Of a stretch of DNA of 30,120 nucleotides, positions 23,045-29,856 are shown in pieces; position 1 is the stretch's first letter; each line of letters starts with the position of its first letter. Location: IMG/VR virus record IMGVR_UViG_3300021379_000029, positions 1 to 30,120 of that record; one strand, written 5' to 3'. Under the pieces are notes generated by a model. The model saw only the letters and a program-made list of their open reading frames with translations. It made no database searches and was not told the DNA's origin. This stretch comes from a virus. The translations under genes and the position numbers were made by a program.

Positions 23045-25144
23045 ATGAAACTTGAAAAACTTGGTCGCACAGAAATTGAGGGCATCGTTTCCAAAGCAAT
23101 CATGGACGCGGTAGACTTCATCGAAGGAGAGATTTCACCGCAACGTGTTAAGGCCCAGCGCTACTTTGATGGCGAGGTTGATATCGGATACGAAGAAGGC
23201 CGCAGCCAAGTTGTTGCGACAAAGTGCCGTGAAGTTGTGCGTGGGATCAAGCCTAGCATCCAGCGTATCTTTTTGACCAATGACAAGTTTGTAGAGTTCC
23301 AGCCGCGTAACGCAGAGGATGTTGCACTTGCCGAGCAGATGACCAGCTACATCGGTTATAAGTTTCAGCAGCAAGACGGATACCGCATCCTGAATGACGT
23401 ACTGCAAGACGCTATGGTTAAAAAAGCTGGCATTGCAATGGCGTACTTCGATGAGCGCGAAGAACAGGAAACGCACACATTTACTGGTCTAACGCAAGAT
23501 GCGTTTGAATTGCTTGTAAATGAGGATGATGTTGAGGTTGTACAGCACACCGAATACATGACTGTAAGCGTTGACGAAATGGGCGTTGAGGTTGATCTGC
23601 CGCTGCATGATGTAAAGATTGCACGGACAATGACCGACGGCGACATCAAGGTTGAAAGCATCCCGCCAGAAGATTTCTTCGTAGATCGCAACGCGCGTTC
23701 CGTCGATGACTTCTATGTGATCGGCCACACCACAGAAATGCGGATCGCAGACTTGTTGGCGATGGGCTTTGACCTAGACGAATTACACGATGTTGACGGT
23801 GGCCGTTATTCAGCAATGGATGACGAGGCAGAGTTTGAGCGTCGCGGCTACACTGTTGACGAGGATGACGACGAAAACACATCAGCAGCATCTAAGAAAG
23901 TTAGCGTTACAACAGCATACATGGAACTGGACATTGACGGTACTGGTAAGCCACGTTTGTATCAATTCCTATGTGCAGGTGCTGGATACAAGCTATTGAA
24001 CTTCTATGAAGCTGATATGGCCCCATACGCGATCTTTGAGGTTGATCCAGAGCCACATGCGTTCTTTGGTACATCATTGGTCGATCTGGTGATGCACGAT
24101 CAGGACGCAGCCACATCTATGCTGCGCGGTGTTCTGGATAACGTGGCACTGACAAATAACCCAGCGCTACAAATCGTTGATGGGCAAGCTAATATTGATG
24201 ATTTGCTCAATAACGAGATTGGGCGCATCGTCAGAGTTAAACAAATGGGGGCTGTTGGTGAAATGGCCGTACCATTTACGGCAGGTCAAACATTACCAGC
24301 ATTGCAGTATTTTGATCAGCTTGTGGACAACAAGACAGGCGTTTCTAAGATGGCGCAGGGTCTTGATCCAGACGTACTCAAAAGCGCGACAGCAACGAGT
24401 GTTGCGGCGTCTATTGAAGGTCAGGCGGGTCAAGCGGAGGTTATCGCACGAAACATTGCAGAGGGCGGTATGCGTCGCTTGTTCCGTATTATCTTGGAAT
24501 TGGCAATGAAGAATATTGACGGTGAAGAAATTGCCAGATTGAACAATCAGTTTGTGCCAGTAAACCCAGCCAACTTTGATCCTGAAATGGACTTGATTGT
24601 AAACGTAGGTATCGGCACAGGGCGCGAACAAGAGCGCGCAGCAGCGTTGATGCAGGCGTTTACGATCCAGCAGCAGGTTTACCAGACTTACGGACCTATG
24701 AATGGCGTTGTGACGCTTACACAGATGCGAAACACAATGGCTGATTTGTTGGCGCTGGGCGGTGTGCGAAATTCAGAGCGTTACTTCTTGCCAATCACAC
24801 CAGAGATCGAGCAGCAGATGTTGATGCAGCAACAGCAAGCAGCAGCACAACAGCCGCCGATGCCCGATCCAAATGCAGCGTTAGTGCAGGCCGAAGCGAT
24901 GAAAGCACAGACACGCGCGCAGGTAGACATGGCGAAGGCACAGATGGATCAACAGTATAAGATGCACAAGTTAGCTATGGATGACGACTTGGCGCGTGAT
25001 GACATGGTTCAGGACTTGGCAGTTAAGGTTGCTGAGATACTGGGCAAGTACGGTACAGCAGTTGATGTTCAGCAGGTCAAAGAAGAACAAGCCGCGATCC
25101 GCGAACACAATGCAAACATGATGGGAGCAATGGGTGGATATTGA
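23045..25144 (+). CDS. Portal protein (P22-type)
   Basis: A 699-residue protein with AAGGAAAC upstream of ATG 23045. It has the conserved core of P22-like portals: RSQVVATKCREVVRGIKPSI, then KFVEFQPRNAEDVALAEQMT, VKKAGIAMAYFDERE, ESIPPEDFFVDRNARSVDDF and MAPYAIFEVDPEPHAFFGTS. A long C-terminal tail (about residues 590-690) is Gln-rich helix with MLMQQQQAAAQQPPMPDPNA, like the barrel of P22 portal. It forms the dodecameric ring for DNA entry and exit. It begins the head module and overlaps the GTG-started gene by 11 nt. Confidence 0.92.
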   Translation: MKLEKLGRTEIEGIVSKAIMDAVDFIEGEISPQRVKAQRYFDGEVDIGYEEGRSQVVATKCREVVRGIKPSIQRIFLTNDKFVEFQPRNAEDVALAEQMTSYIGYKFQQQDGYRILNDVLQDAMVKKAGIAMAYFDEREEQETHTFTGLTQDAFELLVNEDDVEVVQHTEYMTVSVDEMGVEVDLPLHDVKIARTMTDGDIKVESIPPEDFFVDRNARSVDDFYVIGHTTEMRIADLLAMGFDLDELHDVDGGRYSAMDDEAEFERRGYTVDEDDDENTSAASKKVSVTTAYMELDIDGTGKPRLYQFLCAGAGYKLLNFYEADMAPYAIFEVDPEPHAFFGTSLVDLVMHDQDAATSMLRGVLDNVALTNNPALQIVDGQANIDDLLNNEIGRIVRVKQMGAVGEMAVPFTAGQTLPALQYFDQLVDNKTGVSKMAQGLDPDVLKSATATSVAASIEGQAGQAEVIARNIAEGGMRRLFRIILELAMKNIDGEEIARLNNQFVPVNPANFDPEMDLIVNVGIGTGREQERAAALMQAFTIQQQVYQTYGPMNGVVTLTQMRNTMADLLALGGVRNSERYFLPITPEIEQQMLMQQQQAAAQQPPMPDPNAALVQAEAMKAQTRAQVDMAKAQMDQQYKMHKLAMDDDLARDDMVQDLAVKVAEILGKYGTAVDVQQVKEEQAAIREHNANMMGAMGGY

Positions 25145-25385
25145 GATACGGGCAGCACGTTCTAAAGCACTGCTAGATCACGAACACTTTATTGAGACTA
25201 TGAAGGATTTGCGGGAACGTCAGAAAGACATTTTCGCAGATAGCGCTGCCTCAGACGTTGAGGGGCGAGAGGAAGCACACGCAATCATTCGTGCGCTAAA
25301 TGCAATCGAGGTTAGTCTAAAGGCTGATGTAGACGCCGTGACGATCCTCAAGAAACGGAAGGAACAGCACCGTGGAAACGACTGA
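25134..25385 (+). CDS. Small coiled-coil protein between portal and scaffold
   Basis: An 83-residue protein starting at GTG 25134 with GGGAG at 25122-25126. It is charged and helical (ALLDHEHFIETMKDLRERQK, then VEGREEAHAIIRALNAIEVS, and AVTILKKRKEQHRG). No family recognised. It overlaps the portal gene by 11 nt and the scaffold gene by 14 nt, so its production is tied to both. It might be a head-assembly factor. Confidence 0.7.
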   Translation: MDIEIRAARSKALLDHEHFIETMKDLRERQKDIFADSAASDVEGREEAHAIIRALNAIEVSLKADVDAVTILKKRKEQHRGND

Positions 25386-26364
25386 ACCGATCAACGGTAA
25401 CGATATAGGCGCAGTTGCCGAAAACTTGATTATGGACGCGCCAGTTAATTCTGACGAAGCACCTGAAGATGTTGTCGATCAGGTTGTTGACGAACAGCCA
25501 GAGGCGATAGAGGCAGAGGCCGAGGGTCAGGATGACGTCGATACATTGTCCGACGATGACTTAGAGTTTGATGACGATGTTGCGGATGTTGAGAACGAAC
25601 AACCCGAAACCGAACGAGAGCCTGTTTATACTGTCAAAGTTGATGGTAAAGAAAAGCAGGTACCCTTGGACGAGTTACTGCGTGGTTATTCAGGGCAAGA
25701 GTACATCCAAAAGGGTATGGCAGAAAATGCCGAAGCCCGTAAGCAGGTTGAGGCGCTAGTACAGCAAACCAACCAAGAACGCCAACAATTGCAATCTATG
25801 ATGCAACAGTTGCAGCAAGAGGGTATCCCCCCTGTACCAGAATATCCATCCGAGGAACTACGCGCTAGTGACCCTCTGGGCTATTTGGAAGCAGAGGCAG
25901 AATACCGTCGTGCAGTAGACAAGCGGAGAGCATGGGAGCAGCAAGCGCAAGCACTGTCTCAGCAGCAACAGCAACAACAGCGCCAACAGCAAGCACAACG
26001 CCTTGAACAAGAGGCTGCGCGTTTAGCTGAATGGATGCCAGAGTTCGCTGATCCGCAAAAGCGTGATGCCGTTATGATGGACATTACGACAAAGGCTAAG
26101 AAGCATTACAAACTAACGGATGAGATGCTTTCTACAGTCCAAACCGCAGAGGAAGTCGCAATCTTGCGTGATGCACTACGCTATCGTGAAGCAGTCGCGC
26201 GCAAAGATCAGGCTAAAGCAAAGGTAGCTGATAAGCCACCTGTTGCTAAACCATCTGCAAAAAAGTCTACGCAAACTGACAAGCAGCGTCAAAGAAAGCA
26301 AGCGAAGGCACGAATGCAGAAGAACGGTGGCATTGATGATGTCGCTAACTTTTTGCTCTCTTAA
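25372..26364 (+). CDS. Scaffolding protein
   Basis: A 330-residue protein starting at GTG 25372, with AAGGA a short way upstream. The N-terminal 85 residues are very acidic (Asp/Glu), followed by VYTVKVDGKEKQVPLDELLR, then GYSGQEYIQKGMAENAEARK, a pattern common in P22-like and marine podovirus scaffolds. A coiled coil with long Gln runs (about residues 125-225) follows, then a basic Lys/Arg-rich C-terminus (KKSTQTDKQRQRKQAKARMQ) that would bind the capsid. Position between portal and capsid gene supports the role. Confidence 0.88.
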   Translation: METTEPINGNDIGAVAENLIMDAPVNSDEAPEDVVDQVVDEQPEAIEAEAEGQDDVDTLSDDDLEFDDDVADVENEQPETEREPVYTVKVDGKEKQVPLDELLRGYSGQEYIQKGMAENAEARKQVEALVQQTNQERQQLQSMMQQLQQEGIPPVPEYPSEELRASDPLGYLEAEAEYRRAVDKRRAWEQQAQALSQQQQQQQRQQQAQRLEQEAARLAEWMPEFADPQKRDAVMMDITTKAKKHYKLTDEMLSTVQTAEEVAILRDALRYREAVARKDQAKAKVADKPPVAKPSAKKSTQTDKQRQRKQAKARMQKNGGIDDVANFLLS

Positions 26365-26391
26365 AACTTTTGCTTTGAAAGGATCAGTCCA

Positions 26392-27348
26392 ATGGCTGTA
26401 AATGCAAATACCAACCAGACGTATGACGTCACTACAATTCGTGAAGACCTCGATGCGGCATTAGCCTCAATCAGTCCCGTTGAAACCGTTTTCATGAGTA
26501 CAATCGGCACACGCAACGTCGATAATACTTACTTCGAGTGGAGTGAAGTGGATTTGGCGGCAGCGACAGACAACCGTGCAGTTGAAGGCGATGCGGCGAC
26601 AAACTCAGCGCCAACAAACGCGGTTCGCAAAGGTAACTACACACAGATTTCTACAAAAACAGTAGAAGTTTCATCCACTAACCAAGCGGTTAATGGTGTT
26701 GCTGATGCGCAAACTGTTGCAAAGCAGATTGCTTATAAGCTGTCAGAAATGAAGCGCGACATGGAAAAAATGTTGTTGGACAACGTAGCTGCGTCAGCAG
26801 GTTCAGCGTCAACAGCACGTCAAACAGCGGGTCTACCTGCGTTCTTGACAACCAACACAGCGCGCGGCGCTGGCGGTGCAGATGGTACAACATCAGGCGC
26901 AGGTTCAGCAGGCTACCCAGACGCAGCGGCGACAGACGGTACACAACGTGCGATCACAGAAACTATCCTAAAGGGTGTTATTGCTGATTGTTGGGATGAA
27001 GGCGCAGAGCCAAGTGTTGTTCTATGTGGATCATCGCAAAAGCAAACTATTTCTACCTTCACAGGTAACGCGACACGTTACAAAGAAGCAGAAGATAGCA
27101 AGCTGAACGCAGCAATCGACGTCTATATCTCAGACTTCGGTGAATTGCAGATTGTTCCAGCGCGTCACATTCGTTCACGCGATGTGTTCGTACTTGATCC
27201 AAACTACGCAGCGGTTGCGTATCTACAGACTGCAAAGCAAGAACCACTTGCGAAAAACGGTCTGTCAGAGCGTCGTTTGATCTCTGCTGAATATGGCCTA
27301 CAGGTCACATCAGAGAAAGCACACGGCGTTATCGCAGACGTTAGCTAA
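26392..27348 (+). CDS. Major capsid protein (SU10-type, HK97 fold)
   Basis: A 318-residue protein with AAAGGATC upstream of ATG 26392. It shows the SU10 major head protein pattern: TIREDLDAALASISPVETVF, RNVDNTYFEWSEVDLAA, VRKGNYTQISTKTVEVSSTN, then QIAYKLSEMKRDMEKMLLDN and the C-terminal strands VYISDFGELQIVPARHI and VFVLDPNYAAVAYLQTAKQE. Between residues about 150-185 lies a Gly/Ala-rich loop (TARGAGGADGTTSGAGSAG). It makes the icosahedral or prolate shell. The gene ends at a strong hairpin. Confidence 0.92.
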   Translation: MAVNANTNQTYDVTTIREDLDAALASISPVETVFMSTIGTRNVDNTYFEWSEVDLAAATDNRAVEGDAATNSAPTNAVRKGNYTQISTKTVEVSSTNQAVNGVADAQTVAKQIAYKLSEMKRDMEKMLLDNVAASAGSASTARQTAGLPAFLTTNTARGAGGADGTTSGAGSAGYPDAAATDGTQRAITETILKGVIADCWDEGAEPSVVLCGSSQKQTISTFTGNATRYKEAEDSKLNAAIDVYISDFGELQIVPARHIRSRDVFVLDPNYAAVAYLQTAKQEPLAKNGLSERRLISAEYGLQVTSEKAHGVIADVS

Positions 27349-27354
27349 TAGATT

Positions 27355-27374
27355 GGGGGCTACGGCCCCCTTTC
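27355..27374 (+). terminator. Intrinsic-type hairpin after the capsid gene
   Basis: GGGGGC (27355-27360), loop TACG, GCCCCC (27365-27370), followed by TTTC. The closing pair and loop form C(UACG)G, a member of the exceptionally stable UNCG tetraloops. The U-tract is short (three), so it may stop only part of the transcription, or serve to protect the 3' end of the capsid mRNA. Confidence 0.75.
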
Positions 27375-27393
27375 ACAAACACAGGGGTTTGAT

Positions 27394-27567
27394 ATGAAAA
27401 TTAAAATTACGACAGACCGCAAGCCTTGGGTCGAAGGTCGCAAGACTGAAAAGGGCGAAGTGGTAGAAGTTACAGCAGCAGAAGCCAAAGTGATGATTGC
27501 TAATGGTTTTGCAGAAGAAGTAAAAGAAGCACCTAAGAAGCGCGGTAGGCCAAAGAAAAATGACTGA
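27394..27567 (+). CDS. Small protein with AT-hook-like C-terminus
   Basis: A 57-residue protein beginning at ATG 27394 with AGGGG at 27383-27387. Sequence features are KIKITTDRKPWVEGRKTEKG, EVVEVTAAEAKVMIANGFAE and a C-terminal KKRGRPKK. The last has the RGRP core of AT-hooks, a minor-groove binding motif. The remainder resembles short phage proteins after the capsid gene. It may bind packaged DNA or the head (inference). An 8-nt overlap joins it to the next gene. Confidence 0.72.
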   Translation: MKIKITTDRKPWVEGRKTEKGEVVEVTAAEAKVMIANGFAEEVKEAPKKRGRPKKND

Positions 27568-27844
27568 TACTATTCTAAACACAAATTACGCTGTTGAAGA
27601 TGGGAAGGTTATCGTCAATCGTCAGCAAGACATTCAGCGTATTTTGGACTGGAACAAAGAGCGTAACATTGAGGGTCACAACGTGCGATCTGACATGCGC
27701 TTGGCGGGTCGTATCCCGTTTGTTGTGGTCGAAATGTGGTTGAATGAAAGCGGTTTGAAACTGGGGTCGCAAGAGTTCGCAGAATATGTTAAAAAGAAGT
27801 TAATGTCGGGTGATTACGGCAAGTTGATTGCAAATGGTTACTAG
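27560..27844 (+). CDS. Conserved small head-region protein
   Basis: A 94-residue protein with the pattern VNRQQDIQRILDWNKERNIE, then RLAGRIPFVVVEMWLNESGL, and YVKKKLMSGDYGKLIANG. From memory, short proteins with '...vepiLe.NK....asIPlvvveqW...g' occur next to capsid genes of many podo- and myoviruses; the function is unknown. It is probably a virion-related protein. It begins inside the end of the AT-hook gene and ends just before the first membrane protein gene. Confidence 0.72.
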   Translation: MTDTILNTNYAVEDGKVIVNRQQDIQRILDWNKERNIEGHNVRSDMRLAGRIPFVVVEMWLNESGLKLGSQEFAEYVKKKLMSGDYGKLIANGY

Positions 27845-27851
27845 GGTTCGG

Positions 27852-28067
27852 ATGATGAAATTCATACAGGATTATACGGCATTGTTTATTGCAATGGTTG
27901 GCGCAGTAATCGGCGCGGTATGGTGGGTATTGAATAACATTTTGACCAACCAATCCAAGGTTCAGCTATTAGAGCAAAAGACTGACATGATGATAAAGAT
28001 GATGGAAGAAATGCGCAGCGATCAGAAGGAAATGCGCAAGGACATTCATCAGCTAATGACAAAGTAG
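27852..28067 (+). CDS. Small membrane protein with coiled coil
   Basis: A 71-residue protein. ATG 27852 (or 27855) follows AGGG at 27843-27846; extended starts at 27828/27834 would run inside the upstream gene. Residues about 8-28 (YTALFIAMVGAVIGAVWWVL) form one membrane helix, followed by a helical tail KTDMMIKMMEEMRSDQKEMR with heptad spacing. This fits a short membrane-anchored coiled coil in the lysis region; it might be a pinholin-type or accessory lysis protein, but no family is recognised. Confidence 0.65.
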   Translation: MMKFIQDYTALFIAMVGAVIGAVWWVLNNILTNQSKVQLLEQKTDMMIKMMEEMRSDQKEMRKDIHQLMTK

Positions 28068-28071
28068 CGTT

Positions 28072-28437
28072 ATGGAAAATATGAAGCTGCCAATAACTGT
28101 GATCGGCGTGATCCTTTTGCAATGTGGTGGTTTCGTGTGGTGGACTGCCCAGCAAGCCGCCACGATTGCCGATTTAGAAGAAACAGTTTCTCAGCTTGGA
28201 TCGCGCATGGCAATTGAGGATAATGTTAATCTTCGCCGTGATGTTACAGAAAACAGCGATGACATAGATGAGATTTGGGACGAAGCTGATGACATCTGGG
28301 ACAGCATTGATGGCATGATGATGAGCATTGGTGCGATCAATGGCATCAAGCAGCGTATTGCTGTGGTTGAAAACGAACTTAAATATATCCATCGTGATCA
28401 CGATAATGTGTTGGACATGAAGGGCGGCATGAAATGA
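28072..28437 (+). CDS. Membrane-anchored coiled-coil protein (possible spanin-like)
   Basis: A 121-residue protein. Residues 5-25 (KLPITVIGVILLQCGGFVWW) are one N-terminal membrane helix. The rest is a periplasmic-type coiled coil with ADLEETVSQLGSRMAIEDNV and an acidic repeat DDIDEIWDEADDIWDSIDG. This organisation is like inner-membrane spanins (Rz), but the sequence does not clearly belong to that family and no outer-membrane partner with a lipobox is seen. It is followed by an ATGA overlap. Confidence 0.65.
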   Translation: MENMKLPITVIGVILLQCGGFVWWTAQQAATIADLEETVSQLGSRMAIEDNVNLRRDVTENSDDIDEIWDEADDIWDSIDGMMMSIGAINGIKQRIAVVENELKYIHRDHDNVLDMKGGMK

Positions 28438-28910
28438 TTGACCCTGCGACAGCCATAGGCATGGCGACTGTCGCGTTTAACGGGATCAAGAAAGCTGTTT
28501 CTGTTGGCAAAGAAATAAGCGAACTAAGCGGTGATCTATCACAGTTTGGTAAAGCCATTTCTGATCTAAACTACCTTGGAGATAAAGCTAAAGACCCGCC
28601 TCTGTGGAAAAAGCTAGACCCTAAATTTGACACTACTGCTATTGAAATATGGGCCGCACAGCAACGCGCGGAGGCTATGCGTGAGGAGTTGCGTCAGTAT
28701 ATTTCTCTTTATTACGGGCCTTCGGCGTGGGAGCGCATTGTTCAGATTGAAGCAGAACAACGCAAAATGCAAAAAGAAGCTGTGTATCGTCGGCAGGAAA
28801 AAATCGACAACTTAATCAACACTTTCGTAATGATTGGTTTAGGAATTGCCTCTATTGGTGGTGTGACATTGTTTGTTTATTTGATGGGCAAAGCAAAAGG
28901 TAAGTGGTGA
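28434..28910 (+). CDS. Conserved marine-phage protein with C-terminal TM helix
   Basis: A 158-residue protein opening DPATAIGMATVAFNGIKKAV, then SGDLSQFGKAISDLNYLGDK, KDPPLWKKL, AEAMREELRQYISLYYGPSA and WERIVQIEAEQRKMQKEAVY. I recall this pattern as a frequent unnamed gene of marine T7- and T4-like phages. Residues about 130-151 (TFVMIGLGIASIGGVTLFVY) are a membrane helix, with a short basic tail inside. It may act in lysis or be a virion-membrane protein. Confidence 0.7.
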   Translation: MIDPATAIGMATVAFNGIKKAVSVGKEISELSGDLSQFGKAISDLNYLGDKAKDPPLWKKLDPKFDTTAIEIWAAQQRAEAMREELRQYISLYYGPSAWERIVQIEAEQRKMQKEAVYRRQEKIDNLINTFVMIGLGIASIGGVTLFVYLMGKAKGKW

Positions 28911-29086
28911 TGCTGTATATACTTGTATTCATACAGTACATCCCAGCAGCTTCACTGAAGTATTATCAAATTGGCCCTTCATTTGGTACGTTACAAGAAT
29001 GCGAACAGGAGCGGAGAAAGGCACAGGAGGGTTTGGTTGTACACAACAGCCAGACTGTTGCTTGCCTTGAAGTTAGTGGAGCTTAG
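28910..29086 (+). CDS. Small secreted-type protein with two cysteines
   Basis: A 58-residue protein starting in a TGATG overlap. The N-terminus MLYILVFIQYIPAAS is hydrophobic and could be a short signal or anchor. The rest is YYQIGPSFGTLQECEQERRK, then VACLEV, giving a Cys pair that could form a disulphide outside the cytoplasm. Proteins of this type ('F.tl..Ce......C') are common in marine phage lysis regions. No lipobox, so it is not a clear outer spanin. Confidence 0.62.
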   Translation: MLYILVFIQYIPAASLKYYQIGPSFGTLQECEQERRKAQEGLVVHNSQTVACLEVSGA

Positions 29087-29192
29087 GCGCAATAGGTGGG
29101 CGGTTTTGACGCATGACAATAAGATCGCTATTATCACTTCAGATCGTCGTATAGCAAAAGGTTACATGGAATGGTTGATGACTACGATTTAA
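29076..29192 (+). CDS. Possible 38-residue protein (GTG start)
   Basis: A short frame from GTG 29076 to TAA 29192 bridges two firm genes. It encodes ELRRNRWAVLTHDNKIAIIT, then SDRRIAKGYMEWLM. Part of this (RWAVLxxDNKIAIITSD) looks like the small phage proteins with one beta-hairpin and helix. It overlaps its neighbours by 11 and 22 nt, and only a weak ribosome binding site is visible. Coding status is uncertain. Confidence 0.4.
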   Translation: MELRRNRWAVLTHDNKIAIITSDRRIAKGYMEWLMTTI

Positions 29193-29473
29193 ACAAGAAC
29201 GGCAAGATTGATCCTGACGAACGTGAGATCATGCTGGAAGATCGTCGGCGCCTAATGGAAGATGCAGACGCGAAAAGGGACGCACAGAGGCGCATGACGT
29301 GGTTTGCGCTATCTGGGATGGTTTTATACCCTTTGGCTATTCTAGGGGCGTCTGTAGCGGGTCTAAGCACCGCCGCAGGCCTAATCGCAGACATAGCAAA
29401 CATCTATGTGGTGTCTGTGAGCGCTTTGGTGGGTGCTTACTTTGGATTTAGCAACATGGGAGCTAAGAAATGA
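29171..29473 (+). CDS. EF-hand membrane protein (holin-like)
   Basis: A 100-residue protein. Residues 6-17 are DLNKNGKIDPDE, a complete EF-hand calcium loop (D6, N8, N10, G11, I13, D14, E17). A charged helix EREIMLEDRRRLMEDADAKR follows. Two membrane helices span about 43-65 (TWFALSGMVLYPLAILGASV) and 71-94 (LIADIANIYVVSVSALVGAY). I recall similar EF-hand plus two-helix proteins in cyano- and other marine phages. A holin or anti-holin role gated by calcium is possible but only inferred. AAAAGG at 29156-29161 precedes the start. Confidence 0.75.
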   Translation: MVDDYDLNKNGKIDPDEREIMLEDRRRLMEDADAKRDAQRRMTWFALSGMVLYPLAILGASVAGLSTAAGLIADIANIYVVSVSALVGAYFGFSNMGAKK

Positions 29474-29856
29474 TACAGGCACTAATAGGCCCATTGACTG
29501 AACTGGCGGGTGGCTGGTTGAAAGGCAAGGCTGACAAACAAGCCGCCGAAAGTCGCATCAAACTAGCCGAAGCTGAAAGCAAAGCAGCTATCATGCTGTC
29601 AAAAGAAACGTCCGTTGCGGATTGGGAACGGATTATGGCGCAAGGTACGCAGTCAAGTTGGAAAGACGAATACTTAGTTTTGCTATTTTCAGTGCCTTTA
29701 ATACTGTGCTTTACGGGCGAATGGGGCCGTACAGCCGTTGCAGAGGGGTTTACAGCGCTGGAAACGATGCCTGAGTGGTATCAGTACACTTTGGGTGTTA
29801 TCGTCGCCAGCAGCTTCGCTGTGCGTTCTGCAACTAAATTCTTTGGGAGAAAATAA
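29470..29856 (+). CDS. Holin-like protein (GTA three-helix type)
   Basis: A 128-residue protein. An amphipathic N-terminus IQALIGPLTELAGGWLKGKA and a helix KLAEAESKAAIMLSKETS precede WERIMAQGTQSSWKDEYLVL and two clear membrane segments at about 67-84 (EYLVLLFSVPLILCF) and 104-122 (YQYTLGVIVASSFAVRSA). This matches the 3TM holin family tied to gene-transfer-agent release in alphaproteobacteria. It lies directly before the endolysin gene, overlapping it by 1 nt, which supports a role in timed membrane permeabilisation. Confidence 0.8.
   Translation: MIQALIGPLTELAGGWLKGKADKQAAESRIKLAEAESKAAIMLSKETSVADWERIMAQGTQSSWKDEYLVLLFSVPLILCFTGEWGRTAVAEGFTALETMPEWYQYTLGVIVASSFAVRSATKFFGRK

Noticed and set aside
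24815-25995. Gln-codon runs as DNA tandem repeats (portal tail and scaffold)
   Set aside because: The CAG/CAA runs are explained by Gln-rich coiled coils common in these protein families, and they are irregular at DNA level.
28971-29075. Longer version (73 codons) of the frame ending at 29192
   Set aside because: The upstream part is in a shadow frame of the gene at 28910. Only the GTG-started 38-codon form bridging to the next gene seems credible.
28910-29086. Outer spanin (Rz1-like) call for the 58-residue protein
   Set aside because: There is no lipobox cysteine after the hydrophobic N-terminus and no embedding in a longer spanin gene. Kept as a small secreted-type protein only.
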